A stretch of 64,000 nucleotides of DNA. Source: Lewinella sp041392765 (GTDB taxonomy: Bacteria; Bacteroidota; Bacteroidia; Chitinophagales; Saprospiraceae). The notes beneath the pieces are model-generated. The model made no database searches. It saw only the letters and a list, made by a program, of their open reading frames with translations, and had not been told where the DNA came from. A program made the translations under genes and the position numbers. The DNA lies in contig JAWKLL010000011.1 in assembly GCA_041392765.1 (NCBI GenBank), forward strand, positions 61,420-125,419, read 5' to 3'. Positions 8,468-18,645 of the stretch are shown here, one piece after another. Each line of letters opens with the position of its first letter. Within the stretch, counting starts at the first letter, position 1.

Positions 8468-11400
8468 TTACTGCCCTCCCCCATCAAATTCGAGGCGATT
8501 GGGATCGGAGGCATCAAGGCGGCTACCGGAGTTAATCATATTGTTCACTCGGTTTAGTTTCTGCCTTGCTTCTGCCACTACAGCCTGATCTTCATTGTAG
8601 TTATCGAGAAGGGCTTCCAAGGCTGCACGACCATTGTACAAATCGCCCTGTTCTACAAAAATATCCGATAACAGGATCACGCACTTGGCTACCCAATACG
8701 GATAACCCGAACTTTCCCTGTTAGCCGCCAAGGTCAGTTCTTTGGCCGTATTCAAATCGCGGCGTTGGTAGTAAATGAAAGCTCGCAGATAGCGGGCCTC
8801 TGCGGTTTGTTCGTTATCACTCAAGCGTATCGTTTCATTAAAGGCCGTAAGAGCAGCGGTATAATCACTGCGATCAAAAGCAATCTTGCCCATGTAGAAA
8901 TTGGCGGTGGCCTTCTGTACATCAGTAGCACGAGCATTGTTCGCTACCTTTCCCGCCAAGGTATAAACGGCCTGGGTGTTCCCCATTCGATAGGCTGAAC
9001 GCATACCGCCCAACTGCGCCTCAAAACGCATTTCCTCGGTATCGGCAGCTTGCTCCAATTTGGTGTAAAGGTCGTAAGACTTATCGAAATCTTGCGAGTG
9101 GTTGTAGGCAATAAGCGCCGCCTTCTCCAACGCCTTCAAATAGAAACGACTGGTGCCTCTTGCTACTACCCATTCGTAATGGGTGAGTGCTTGGTCGTAC
9201 TGACGCAATACTCCGTGGCTCTCTGCTTTGTGGTAGTGTGCTTCCAACACATTCAAGCCATTGGGAAATTGGCTCAAATAATTCTGGTAGCTTTCCACTG
9301 CGCGTTGGTAATTGCCGTTTTCGTACTGAGTCTCTGCCGAGCGGAAGAACAGACTGTCCCGTGAGAAATCGTTGAAATTGTAATTAGGAATAGTGCGCAA
9401 GAAGGCCTCTAACAAATCGGGGCGCCCCATGTCTGTCACGTAGATTTCATCCAAAGCCGCCAATGCCACATTGGCTTCTTCCGCACTAGGATTGTTGGCA
9501 AATACTTGCTTGTAATAGTTGATTGCAGCCTCTTGATTACCGATGTTGTAATTAATCAAACCCAATCGCAAATAAGATTGCACCACTAAGTCCGAACTGT
9601 TTTTGTACTGGCTCACCAAACGGCGCAACGGCTCGATGGCGCGGTTGGGCTGATTGATATCCACATAGGTCAAAGCAATTTGATACAAGGCATCATCCGC
9701 ATATTCCGAATTGGGGTACTCGCTGACTATTTGCTCCAAAGCAATGATTTTCTGGGCATGCTGATTGCGCAGTCCTTCCAGTAATGCTTTTTGGTAAAGC
9801 GCATAGATAAAGCCGCTGTATCGGTTGTTGACGGCTTCATCGTAGTACTGGATAGCTTGGTTGTATTGGTTTCGTTTGAAATAAGCATCACCTGTGCGCA
9901 GTACCGCATCGCCCAATACATCCTCCCGCACCGCTTCGCTGGCAATAAAAGCGCGGTTGCGCTTGATTCCTTCCACGGTATTGCGGAAGTATTCCAATGC
10001 AGAGGGATAGTTATCTTGCTTGAGGTAGTTGTACCCCTGTAGGTAGTTGCCCGTGAAAAGCGAGGATTCATCAGGAAGTCCCGTCACAGTTTTAGCTAAG
10101 GTAATAAACTGAGTGTTCAAACGGATGGACTCTGCGTAATTACCTTCTTTGTGCGCAATATCAGCCAGCCAGAACAAGGCCATAGCTTGACTTTTGCTGT
10201 CGATGGGGAATTCTAACGAACGGGTGAACAGACTTTTCGCTTCTGCCATGCGGTTATCTTGCAGCAATTGAATACCCCGCAACACCATTACCTTTTGGTG
10301 GCTTTCGCGCAACTGAGGTGGTTTGTTGGGCATAGCATCTAAAATAGCCAACGCCTGTTCGTAGTTTCGGTAAGTGAGAAAAATATCCCCCATCAGCGTT
10401 TGAGCTTCCACATAATAAGGACTGGTGCGATCTACCAACTGCAAGGAGGATATGGCTTCCTGAGGATCCTTCATTTCGTAAGACAGCTTACCGTAATTGA
10501 AGTTAGCCTCTTCTGCCAACCCCTTATCGTAATTCATCCGCTTAGCATTGCCAAAAGCAGCGCGAGCAGATGCCCGGTTGCCTTGGCGCAAGTAAGCTTC
10601 GCCAAGATAGTAGTTGGCGGCCTGCCCCATTTCACTATCCTCCGCACTCACTTCCTGCAAGCTGCGGATGGCTTTCGTATAATCGCCCGTCTTGTACTGG
10701 GTATAGCCTAATTGATAAAACTCTTCGGCACGCAACTTGCTAGACCGATCGGCATAATATTGCAAATAAGGTAACGCTTTGGAATAATTCCCCTTTTCAA
10801 AGTGAGCCTGCCCTACCAATTGGTAAATCTCCTTTTGGTTTTTAATATTAGGGTCAGATAGGCGGGGTTCTGCGTAAGCGATAAGCTCGTCGAAGCGGCG
10901 TTCCGCAAAATAAATCTGCGCCGTGTAATAAGGGATGTAATCGTTGTAGGTATTCGATTTTTCCACCAACCGGAACTGCCGAATCGCCTCATCATAGCCG
11001 CCTTCGTAGAAGTAACATAGCCCTAAGTAGTAATTGGTAGGGTAGTAATAATCCGTATCTAAATCCTTGATTTCTCGAAATTGCATCTTCGCTTGGGAGA
11101 AATTTTTGCCAACAAAATGAGCGTACCCCAATTTGAACTTAATGGCTGCTTTTTCTTCTCGCGACATGCCCGTGGTAGGCACTTTCGACAAGTAAGAGAT
11201 CGCCTTATCGTACTCCTTGCTATCAAAGTAGTAGTTGGCTATTTCCACTAAAGCCTGATTGGCAATAGGATCCGGCGAATAATTGCGGATGAATTGCAGG
11301 ATTAATTTTTCCCCATCGGGCTGCTCCAGTCTGACAGCCGATTGGGCAAAACCCAGTTCCGATTTCGTGCGCAAAAGTTCAGCATCTGCCTCATTCACGG

Positions 11401-11581
11401 GGCGTAAAAGATCAATAGCGTGGCGGTATTCGCTTTGCGCTTTAGCGTATAGTCCTTCATCAAAGAACTGTGCGGCGCGTTTGTAAGATTCGTAGGCTTC
11501 CGTATAAACGGTTGTGGCCTGCGCCATTACGCTTCCTGCGAATAGGACTGCCGCCATAAAGGGCAACAAACGTCTTAGCAT
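8468..11581 (-). CDS. Large tetratricopeptide repeat protein
   Basis: About 1037 residues. Start at MLRRLLPFMAAVLFAGSVMA (11581), a Sec signal peptide; an in-frame start 23 codons upstream does not look like one. Nearly the whole mature protein is TPR-like helical repeats, for example YDKAISYLSKVP, YNQAIQYYDEAVNN, YQRAVESYQNYLSQFPNG and YTAALTAFNETIRLSD. It ends with a polar tail. Such periplasmic TPR solenoids act as scaffolds for envelope complexes. The following gene in the same direction encodes an outer-membrane barrel, so a partner relationship is plausible but inferred. Confidence 0.9.
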   Translation of the reverse strand: MLRRLLPFMAAVLFAGSVMAQATTVYTEAYESYKRAAQFFDEGLYAKAQSEYRHAIDLLRPVNEADAELLRTKSELGFAQSAVRLEQPDGEKLILQFIRNYSPDPIANQALVEIANYYFDSKEYDKAISYLSKVPTTGMSREEKAAIKFKLGYAHFVGKNFSQAKMQFREIKDLDTDYYYPTNYYLGLCYFYEGGYDEAIRQFRLVEKSNTYNDYIPYYTAQIYFAERRFDELIAYAEPRLSDPNIKNQKEIYQLVGQAHFEKGNYSKALPYLQYYADRSSKLRAEEFYQLGYTQYKTGDYTKAIRSLQEVSAEDSEMGQAANYYLGEAYLRQGNRASARAAFGNAKRMNYDKGLAEEANFNYGKLSYEMKDPQEAISSLQLVDRTSPYYVEAQTLMGDIFLTYRNYEQALAILDAMPNKPPQLRESHQKVMVLRGIQLLQDNRMAEAKSLFTRSLEFPIDSKSQAMALFWLADIAHKEGNYAESIRLNTQFITLAKTVTGLPDESSLFTGNYLQGYNYLKQDNYPSALEYFRNTVEGIKRNRAFIASEAVREDVLGDAVLRTGDAYFKRNQYNQAIQYYDEAVNNRYSGFIYALYQKALLEGLRNQHAQKIIALEQIVSEYPNSEYADDALYQIALTYVDINQPNRAIEPLRRLVSQYKNSSDLVVQSYLRLGLINYNIGNQEAAINYYKQVFANNPSAEEANVALAALDEIYVTDMGRPDLLEAFLRTIPNYNFNDFSRDSLFFRSAETQYENGNYQRAVESYQNYLSQFPNGLNVLEAHYHKAESHGVLRQYDQALTHYEWVVARGTSRFYLKALEKAALIAYNHSQDFDKSYDLYTKLEQAADTEEMRFEAQLGGMRSAYRMGNTQAVYTLAGKVANNARATDVQKATANFYMGKIAFDRSDYTAALTAFNETIRLSDNEQTAEARYLRAFIYYQRRDLNTAKELTLAANRESSGYPYWVAKCVILLSDIFVEQGDLYNGRAALEALLDNYNEDQAVVAEARQKLNRVNNMINSGSRLDASDPNRLEFDGGGQ

Positions 11582-11675
11582 GGGTGTCGTATTTAGTAGT
11601 TGTTTCAACCTTTTTTTTTCTGCGGGTGCGATGTTATTAACGCCCGTCAACTATCGGTTTGTTGTGCTGCGTACT

Positions 11676-12971
11676 TCATTCTTTATTGGTAGCCATGATG
11701 GACGCTACCGTCTCTATGATGCCGCAACACTCATCCAACTGTTCTTCTGTCATCACCAACGGAGGAGCAAATCGGATGATATTACCGTGGGTAGGTTTGG
11801 CCAATAGCCCGTGTTCTGCAAGTTTCATACAGAAATTCCAGGCTGTTTTGCTCTTTGGCGAATCATTAATAACTACGGCGTTGAGTAAACCCTTACCCCG
11901 TACATGTAAAAATAATTGAGGATAAGTTTTTACTAATGCCTCCATACGGCTACGGAAAAGGTGACCTAAACGGCGGGCGTTCTGTGTGAGTTTTTCGTCC
12001 CTTACTACTTCCAATGCTTCCATAGCTACAGCACAAGCTAAAGGATTACCACCAAAGGTACTTCCGTGTTGTCCAGGACGAATGACCTCCATGATGGCAT
12101 TGTCTGCCAAAACAGCCGAAACAGGATAAACACCCCCCGACACAGCTTTGCCCAAAATGAGTATGTCTGGCCGTGTGTAGGTATCCGCTTGTCGTTCACA
12201 ATGACCTTCACAGGAACAGTCACCACAGATGCGCAACAATGCCCCTGTGCGGCCAATCCCCGTTTGAATTTCATCCGCAATAAACAGCACATTGTGACGA
12301 CGGCATAATGCCGCCGCACGTGGGATGAAATCTTCATCCGGCACAAAAACGCCCGCTTCGCCCTGTATAGGCTCCACCATAAAAGCAGCCACATGGCTAC
12401 CCTCTTTTTCGAGGATCCGTTCCAATGCGCTATAATCATTGTAAGGAATGGCCTCAAAACCAGGCGTATAGGGACCGAAATTCCCTTTTGCATCCGGATC
12501 GCTGGAGAAAGAGATGATAGTAGTGGTACGCCCGTGGAAATTTTGGCCACAAACCACAATTTTTGCCTGTCCGTTAGGGATGCCTTTCTTTTCATACCCC
12601 CATTTACGAGCAATCTTTACGGCAGTTTCCACGCCTTCAGCTCCCGTATTCATGGGTAAGACTTTGTCAAAACCAAAATAGGAGGTAAGATACTGCTCGT
12701 ACTGTCCGAGTTTATCGTTGTAAAATGCCCTAGAAGTGAGCGTCAATTCTCGAGCCTGATCAACCAGCGCATCGATAATACGTGGATGGCAGTGCCCTTG
12801 ATTAACAGCGGAATAGGCAGAAAGAAAATCATAATATTGCTTTCCTTCCACATCCCACACATACACCCCTCTCCCCTTGGATAAAACCACGGGCAACGGG
12901 TGATAGTTGTGAGCACCATACTGGTCTTCCAATTGCATTAATTCGGTGGAGGAAAGAAACTTCGTATTCAT
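11676..12971 (-). CDS. rocD: Ornithine--oxo-acid transaminase
   Basis: PLP enzyme that transfers the delta-amino group of ornithine to 2-oxoglutarate, producing glutamate semialdehyde (arginine/proline metabolism). 431 residues. Class-III aminotransferase features: GAHNYHPLPVVLSKGRGVYV, SAYSAVNQGHCHP, MNTGAEGVETAVKIARKWGY, FHGRTTT, IADEIQTGIGRTG, and the PLP-lysine segment ILGKAVSGGVYPVSAVL followed by QHGSTFGGNPLACAVA. Between these, residues near 255-270 carry a Cys cluster CGDCSCEGHCER (C-x2-C-x-C-x3-C), possibly a metal site. Monocistronic: upstream 13.0-13.2 kb is non-coding and it is followed by the TPR gene. Confidence 0.95.
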   Translation of the reverse strand: MNTKFLSSTELMQLEDQYGAHNYHPLPVVLSKGRGVYVWDVEGKQYYDFLSAYSAVNQGHCHPRIIDALVDQARELTLTSRAFYNDKLGQYEQYLTSYFGFDKVLPMNTGAEGVETAVKIARKWGYEKKGIPNGQAKIVVCGQNFHGRTTTIISFSSDPDAKGNFGPYTPGFEAIPYNDYSALERILEKEGSHVAAFMVEPIQGEAGVFVPDEDFIPRAAALCRRHNVLFIADEIQTGIGRTGALLRICGDCSCEGHCERQADTYTRPDILILGKAVSGGVYPVSAVLADNAIMEVIRPGQHGSTFGGNPLACAVAMEALEVVRDEKLTQNARRLGHLFRSRMEALVKTYPQLFLHVRGKGLLNAVVINDSPKSKTAWNFCMKLAEHGLLAKPTHGNIIRFAPPLVMTEEQLDECCGIIETVASIMATNKE

Positions 12972-13207
12972 ATCGTTTTTTTTCTTGGTTATGGCTCAAG
13001 GGGCTAAGGTAGGAAATTTTTTGTGTATTGCTGGCTACATTACTAGGCGCGTGATTTTGCTACACCTTGACAGTCTCTTGATTTCTTGACACAAGTACTT
13101 GTTTTAAAGGATTTTCAGCACGTAGGACGATGCGGATTTCAGTGTAATAAGTCAGCATAGTGCTGTGACAGGATAGCAGCCTAGAATAGATCATCTCTAA
13201 AGGCTCC

Positions 13208-14104
13208 CTATTCCACCAGCCCTTCCTCCTGTAAAATCTGCCGCACCTCCGCCTCGCTGATAGTGGCAATTAGTGCGATGGTGGCCTCGGGTATGCCTTG
13301 CCTAAACGCATTGACTACGGTGTAACGCTGCCCTTCTTTTATACCTTCTTTCAAGCCTTCCTCCCGCCCTTCTAATTTGGCAGTTTCCAATTCATCGTGG
13401 GCGATGCGGCGTGCTTTGATGTGGGCATCATACAATGCCTTGGTCGCTGCATCCATTGTGCTGTAATTCAGAATTTGTTCCGCTTTTTCTAAGCCAGGCG
13501 CACTGTATTGCTCTGGCAAGCGACCGTTTTTGAGGTAGTATATCCATTCGTCCAAGGTGTCCTTGGCCACATCGTTGAACTTCCTGACTTTTAGGATGTA
13601 GTACTCAGGAAAAACTTCATAGGGCATATTTACGCCTAAAAACTCTCGCTGGTGGGCGTTCACACGGAGCAACTCATCGGTGTGGATGCCCCGAAACTCC
13701 GTTTTGCCGTGATAGACATAGTCGTCGCCTTGCCCCAAATCGAAGTACACAATATTGATGGAATAAACCTTACGCACTTGATCGTATTCGAAACCCTCGA
13801 ACATGTGTTCTGTGATGGTCTTACTCACACCGTACAGCATACGGCGAAAGTAGTTCGTTTCGCTATTATACTGTAGCTCAATCAGGATGAGTTCTTTGTG
13901 CTCATCCTCGCAAAGGATGTCCACGGCATTGGATTTGTCGTCAGACGTGGCTTTGTCACCTTGGGCATCAGGTATATTAATGATAGTGATTTTCCTGCGC
14001 AATAGCACCGTAAGGAAGCCCTCCAGCACCTCATAGTTGGCTTTTTGCCGCAGCAGCCTTTTGATAGCCCAGTCGAAACTTATTAATGGCCTACCTCCCA
14101 TCAT
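13208..14104 (-). CDS. Rpn/PD-(D/E)XK nuclease family putative transposase
   Basis: About 298 residues. The segment SFDWAIKRLLRQ followed by FLTVLLRRKITI, then NAVDILCEDEHKELILIELQ with the D...E-x-Q catalytic arrangement, and RRMLYGVSKTITEHM are typical of the recombination-promoting nuclease (Rpn) / PDDEXK-transposase family that is scattered in Bacteroidota genomes. The C-terminus has AKLEGREEGLKEGIKEGQ, the charged helical repeat common in this family. The start is taken at the double ATG (14104 or 14101) rather than 34 residues from the longer frame's TTG/ATG, because the family begins close to SFDWAIK. Isolated gene beside a decayed ATPase, suggesting an accessory patch. Confidence 0.85.
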   Translation of the reverse strand: MMGGRPLISFDWAIKRLLRQKANYEVLEGFLTVLLRRKITIINIPDAQGDKATSDDKSNAVDILCEDEHKELILIELQYNSETNYFRRMLYGVSKTITEHMFEGFEYDQVRKVYSINIVYFDLGQGDDYVYHGKTEFRGIHTDELLRVNAHQREFLGVNMPYEVFPEYYILKVRKFNDVAKDTLDEWIYYLKNGRLPEQYSAPGLEKAEQILNYSTMDAATKALYDAHIKARRIAHDELETAKLEGREEGLKEGIKEGQRYTVVNAFRQGIPEATIALIATISEAEVRQILQEEGLVE

Positions 14105-14303
14105 TAGGAAACATTTTGATGCAAAAATAGGCAGCTTTAACAAAATAAGCAAGGGAATTGGTAATACCACCTAATAGAGGTACAGTAATTTATCTTTCCC
14201 TCTAGCTTAGAAAATCATACAAACTACGTTGCGCCTTTTGTTAAATCAAAAATAATCATGTATTTTTACGATTCAAATCAAAAATAATACATAAGTTTTT
14301 AGA

Positions 14304-14809
14304 TTAAAAGCGAATTGAACTACAATGAAATAGCTCAGTTAGTTGGTGCTGACCCAACAACGATAAAACGATATATTGATCTGTTATAAAAATCTATTGT
14401 TGTATTTAGGTTACCCTCGCTCAGCAGGAATGTTCGCAACGAAATCAAGAAAGGTAAAAAGGTCTATTTCTTTGACAATGGTATCTGGAACGCGATTATC
14501 AAAAACTTCAACCCTTTGGCACTTAGACAAGACACAGGAGCACTTTGGGAAAACTTTCTACTGGCCGAGCGGCTCAAAAACAATGCCTAGACAGACCATT
14601 TTTGCAATAGCTATTTTTGGCGCACCACTACTTAGCAAGAAATTGACTACGTGGAAGAGTTTGGAGGGATATTAACTGCCTACGAATTTAAGTGGAATCC
14701 AAGGCGAAAGCCATCCTCCAACGCTAAATTTTTGGAGGCTTATCCCGGCAGTAGTATCACCGTAATAACCAAGGATGATTTTTATGAATTTGTTGGGCTG
14801 AGGAGATAG
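14304..14809 (+). pseudogene. Relic of an AAA-family ATPase C-terminal DUF4143 domain
   Basis: Translation gives SELNYNEIAQ, then after a one-base loss at about 14340, LVGADPTTIKRYIDLL, a stop (14387), SIVVFRLPSLSRNVRNEI, GKKVYFFDNGIWNAII, GALWENFLLAERLKNNA, a stop (14588), TDHFCNSYFWRTTT, a stop (14633), QEIDYVEEFGGILTAYEFKW and ITKDDFYEFVG, ending TAG at 14807. These are the DUF4143 features of archaeal-ATPase-like proteins: a helix-turn-helix-like YIDLL segment, KVYFFDNGI and the FWRT..QEIDYVE motif. The ATPase N-terminus is absent. Three in-frame stops plus a shift, with the motif order preserved, mark a genuine decaying gene rather than a sequencing artefact. Confidence 0.85.
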
Positions 14810-15166
14810 GAGTCCAACAGGTCAGCGATAGCAAAAATCATTGCGATAGTACTATTTGACAACAAACAGCTATTAACAAAAAACAATCTTAAGTAAAAGG
14901 AATGGATGCGCTATAAAAAAAAAGTGAGCCCAGAAATTAAGATAGGCTGGGCTCCTTTAAAAACGCGCTCTCTCTGATGTGAAAAATAAACTCTTAGTTG
15001 ATTATTCTCTCAACTGGTACAAAGGTAAGGGAATACTTATGAGAAGTCAAAATATTTTTGAAAAAAAATTAAAAAAAATGATTCGCTTCCAATTCAGAAG
15101 GCAACCGAAGACGGAGAAGGGTACAGTCATTAGCCGTACCCTTCTATATTCGTTCGTACTGCTATC
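14810..15166. other. Non-coding gap with two hairpins
   Basis: AT-rich region with no gene. It holds a terminator-like hairpin (14913-14954) and a second hairpin next to the downstream gene's stop (15115-15145, AGAAGGGTAC paired with GTACCCTTCT). Apart from these I see nothing. Confidence 0.5.
14913..14954 (-). terminator. Probable terminator
   Basis: GAGCCCAG (14926-14933) pairs with CTGGGCTC (14947-14954). Read on the minus strand the stem is followed by a run of nine T. It could end transcription of the T9SS gene at 15167. Confidence 0.6.
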
Positions 15167-17547
15167 CTATTGTTTAACAATCCTTGTCACCAAGTTTTCA
15201 TGGTTTGGTGCACGAGCTACTAGGGTGTAAACGCCTTTGGGCCAAGCTGATAAATCAATGGCAAGTTCTTGTCCTGTCCCTTGAATGGATTTGACAACCT
15301 GCCCCAATTCATTATAAATCGTTACCCATGCCTGAGAAGCAGCCCATTCTTGAGGCATATCTAAATAAACGATGTGCGTAAATGGGTTGGGGTGTATGCG
15401 CAAAGCAGCTTGTGTTGACAATTGCTCTACAGTGTTAGTTACTAACTCGCCTGTTATGGCAAAAGCATCCACTGCGGCTTCCACAATATGACCGCTGTTG
15501 TCATAATCACTGATTCGGAACTGCACCTGCATATCATCAGTGATGGAAAGGTAATCGCTAAGTAAGAAAGACGAACGCTCTCTCCAAAAACTATTGGATT
15601 CACTAATAGCTTCCAGTACTACGGTTTCCGCACCGTTCGACACCTCTACAAACAAAGTATCATTGGGCATGCCGTTTCCGCCACCCAAAACAACCAAGCA
15701 TTGTATTCCAGCACAGGAGACACATAGGTGCTAGCCAACTGCATGGCTGGCGAAATAAGAACGACCTCTCCCCCATCCAAATCGTCGCCACTGATAGAAC
15801 CTCCCGCGTTACCTGTTACAAAACACTGGTCGCCTAGATCACCTTCCATATCAAACTCAGGGTTGCCAATATTGGCACCGGAATACGTGCCAATTGGCTC
15901 ACCTCTTTCCCAAAAACCAGCTCTCACATTGGCATCTGCGGTGGTAATCCATCCTAAATCTAATGCAAAACCATCCTCGTAGCCTTTATCTAGTTCTACG
16001 ATAAAATCCTCATTATTATCAATGACTACATCTTCCAACAGCAAGGTATGGTATCCCCAAGCACCAACATAAATATCATAAACACTCTCATACACCCCCG
16101 TCATTAGGAAGTTGCCCTGCTCGTCTGCTACAAACGTAAACTGGGTTTCTCCATTATCCATGAGGATTTGTGCGGCTGGAACACCTGTTGCTGATGCGGT
16201 CTCAAATACGAACCCTTGCTTTTGGTACTGTGTCAATGGTACTAATTGCACATCCAATTCGAATAATTCGCCATTGACCAATGCGACGGTGGTAGAAAAA
16301 GGCAGGTAGCCAGTTTAGTAAAGGTAACGGTGTAGTTACCAGCGGTAGCAATGCCCGTTTTGTAAATACCATCCAACCCGGAATTATTGATATTAGCCTC
16401 TTCGGCTTCTATAACAACACGAACCGCATTCAACGCAGCGCCAGATACCGCATCCGTGACTTACCTCCAAGTAACAGCCCCTCACGTAATTGACATCCAG
16501 CACATAAAGACCACTGTTAATATCTGACAGCAGCACCACCCCAGAAGGCAAAAACGGGTAAGCACCCCAAACACCATTGAAACCTGCTCCTGGCGCAAAA
16601 AAGGTATCAAAATTACCTACCTCAATTAAATTATCTGGACGGCTGGCATCCACTACGATCCCCCCATCTGTATAGTAGCTGATAACCAGCCAATCATTCC
16701 AAACGTGTACGTTATGGGGAATAACGCTAGACCCCAAAGTAGCCGCAGGGCGATACTGATCTAATTCTTGTATATCAGAGGGATCACTCACATCATAAGC
16801 AGCAATGGGTGCATCGGGCAATTCGTCGGTGGTGAAAGCCACATTGCCATCATCCGACAACCAGATATTGTGGGTAAACTCCCGTGGTGTCAACTGGGAA
16901 CCCAACAACACGGGTGCTTGCTTATTGCTCACATCATACACGCCCATTCGTCCTAAGTTCAGCTCGGAGGCATACATCTTATTGTCGCGGGTATAGACAT
17001 CGTGTGCATATACTGGCGCACCAGCACCCGCAAAGACAGGCGTACCAGGTGTGGAAAACACATCAATGAAGATCATTCCCCCACCGTTGATATTGCAACC
17101 AGCGAGATAAGCATAGCCAAATTCATCAATATAAATATTGTGGCAACGGTTGAGGGTACCCAACCCTTGCAACTGTGGTGTCCAGTGAAAATAATCGACG
17201 CTATTGGGTAAATCAGCTAAATTAATGACTGTAAGCCCCTCGGTGGTTCCTCCTTGGTCGGTGACGACATAAGCGTACGTTCCCCAAGTTTTAATATCGC
17301 GCCAAATAGAGCCTTGGCCGGGTACAAAGGCCACTTCTACGGCATCAGTAGGGTCGGCCAAACTGACAATTGAGACACCATCGTATGCCCCAACCAAAGC
17401 ATATTCTGTACCATCAGGTGCCACATACCCCCAAATATCATTCAGATCTACCCCATACTCAATATGGGACATTAATGACATATTCAACTGCGCCCAACCC
17501 ATATTCAGAGTCAAGCACATTCCAATAACAAACAACAGTTTTTTCAT
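15167..17547 (-). CDS. Choice-of-anchor B / LVIVD-type secreted protein with T9SS sorting domain, three frame breaks
   Basis: Signal peptide MKKLLFVIGMCLTLNMGWAQ (start 17547). The N-terminal 390 residues form a beta-propeller-like domain with repeats such as GVSIVSLADPTDAVEV, RCHNIYIDEFGYAYLAG, YAHDVYTRDNKMYASEL and FTHNIWLSDDGNVAFTTDE, typical of choice-of-anchor B family proteins. Then come carboxypeptidase-regulatory-like beta modules (VSGAALNAVRVVIEAEEANI, TGVPAAQILMDNGETQF) and a jelly-roll region. The C-terminus (IHPNPFTHIVYLD...LSAWPKGVYTLVA) is a type A T9SS sorting domain. The frame shifts at about 16460, 16307 and 15680; single-base corrections restore LEVKVTDAVSG, KLGYLPFSTTVALVNG and a Gly-rich junction. 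About 793 residues, probably cell-surface or secreted. Confidence 0.85.
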
Positions 17548-17600
17548 AATGGGAACGTTTTGTTTTTTCACAAACCGCGAATATAGTACAATCGCATTGC

Positions 17601-18029
17601 TTAACGGCGAGTAACCACGGCAATTGTTATACGGCTGACACATGCTAACTGGCCATCACCTCTGAAAATATGTATTTCCCACACGTGCAGGGTACGCCCC
17701 AACTTCAAGGGCTTCACCACTCCTCGCACTTGATCCCCCTCTTTTACGGAGTTTAGGTGGTTGGCATTGATTTCCACACCTACTACTGATTGGGTGGCCA
17801 AATCCTCCAACATCAACATGGAGGCCACGCTACCTAATGTTTCGGCGAAAGCCACAGATGCACCTCCGTGCAATAACCGCATAGGCTGCACCGTGCGATG
17901 ATCAACAGGCATAGTGGCCTCCAACCAATCGTCGCCAATGGCGGTAAATTCCATACCTAAATGAGCGGGCAGTGCATTTTGTCCCACTTGATTGATAACC
18001 TCCAAATTGGGAGATGTTTTCCAGATCAT
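17601..18029 (-). CDS. Hotdog-fold thioesterase (PaaI/MenI-like)
   Basis: About 142 residues. The start at ATG 18029 (MIWKTSPNLEVINQ) fits the family; a longer in-frame extension to 18152 overlaps the divergent msrB promoter. LGMEFTAIGDDWLEATMPVDHRTVQPMRLLHGGASVAFAETLGS holds the hotdog HGG motif with the catalytic Glu in FAET, and VVGVEINANHLNSVKEG matches the substrate tunnel strand. Such enzymes hydrolyse acyl-CoA thioesters; the 1,4-dihydroxy-2-naphthoyl-CoA thioesterase of menaquinone synthesis is one possibility, but the substrate cannot be fixed from sequence. Confidence 0.88.
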   Translation of the reverse strand: MIWKTSPNLEVINQVGQNALPAHLGMEFTAIGDDWLEATMPVDHRTVQPMRLLHGGASVAFAETLGSVASMLMLEDLATQSVVGVEINANHLNSVKEGDQVRGVVKPLKLGRTLHVWEIHIFRGDGQLACVSRITIAVVTRR

Positions 18030-18117
18030 TCTATTTATATTATTGAGGTGTCCAAATCCTGACGTTACTGCCTTCAACATTTTGGCAAGGGTATTGTTTG
18101 AAACAAAAAGCAAAACC

Positions 18118-18645
18118 ATGAAAATCGTATATGGAATGAGCATAGTGCTCATCGTGCTTGTATTTTCTTGCCATACCCCTCAGGCGCAGGAGGCAGCACA
18201 GCAGACGACTCAAGCAATTGAATCTGTCAGCTTCCCCGATAAGGTGGAAGGTATCACACGAAGCAATGAAGACTGGAAGAGCCGTCTTTCGCCCCAAGCC
18301 TACCATGTACTGCGGGAGGCTGGAACAGAGCGTGCTTTCACGGGTACCTACTGGGACAACCACCAACACGGCATCTATGTATGCGGCGGATGTAGTCTGC
18401 CACTATTCGACTCGGAAACGAAGTTTGACTCTGGTACAGGCTGGCCCAGTTTTTATGAACCCATCCGTGCGGATTACGTCACAGAACACAAGGACGCGAG
18501 CTATGGTATGGTGCGTACCGAAGTGGTCTGTGCAAGGTGTGGCGGCCATTTAGGTCATGTTTTTGACGATGGCCCCCAGCCTACAGGGTTGCGTTATTGT
18601 ATCAACAGTGTTTCGTTGGAGTTTGTGAAAGGGGAGCAACCGTAG
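18118..18645 (+). CDS. msrB: Peptide-methionine (R)-S-oxide reductase, lipoprotein form
   Basis: Repairs R-methionine sulfoxide in proteins. Start at ATG 18118, giving the lipoprotein signal MKIVYGMSIVLIVLVFSC. The SelR domain starts at about residue 50: HVLREAGTERAFTGTYWDN, YVCGGCSLPLF (first Zn pair), FDSGTGWPSFYEPI, RTEVVCARCGGHLGHVFDDG (second Zn pair) and GLRYCINSVSLEF with the catalytic Cys. 175 residues. The lipoprotein signal predicts a periplasmic, membrane-anchored repair enzyme. Divergent from the thioesterase gene; followed by a bidirectional terminator at 18878. Confidence 0.95.
   Translation: MKIVYGMSIVLIVLVFSCHTPQAQEAAQQTTQAIESVSFPDKVEGITRSNEDWKSRLSPQAYHVLREAGTERAFTGTYWDNHQHGIYVCGGCSLPLFDSETKFDSGTGWPSFYEPIRADYVTEHKDASYGMVRTEVVCARCGGHLGHVFDDGPQPTGLRYCINSVSLEFVKGEQP

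Noticed and set aside
13060..13269. 69-codon open frame overlapping the Rpn gene's 3' end
   Set aside because: Out-of-frame shadow of the nuclease gene at its start, then low-complexity non-coding sequence.
14376..14675. 99-codon open frame over the DUF4143 relic
   Set aside because: It is in a different frame from the recognisable protein; the real signal is the broken frame in the same interval.
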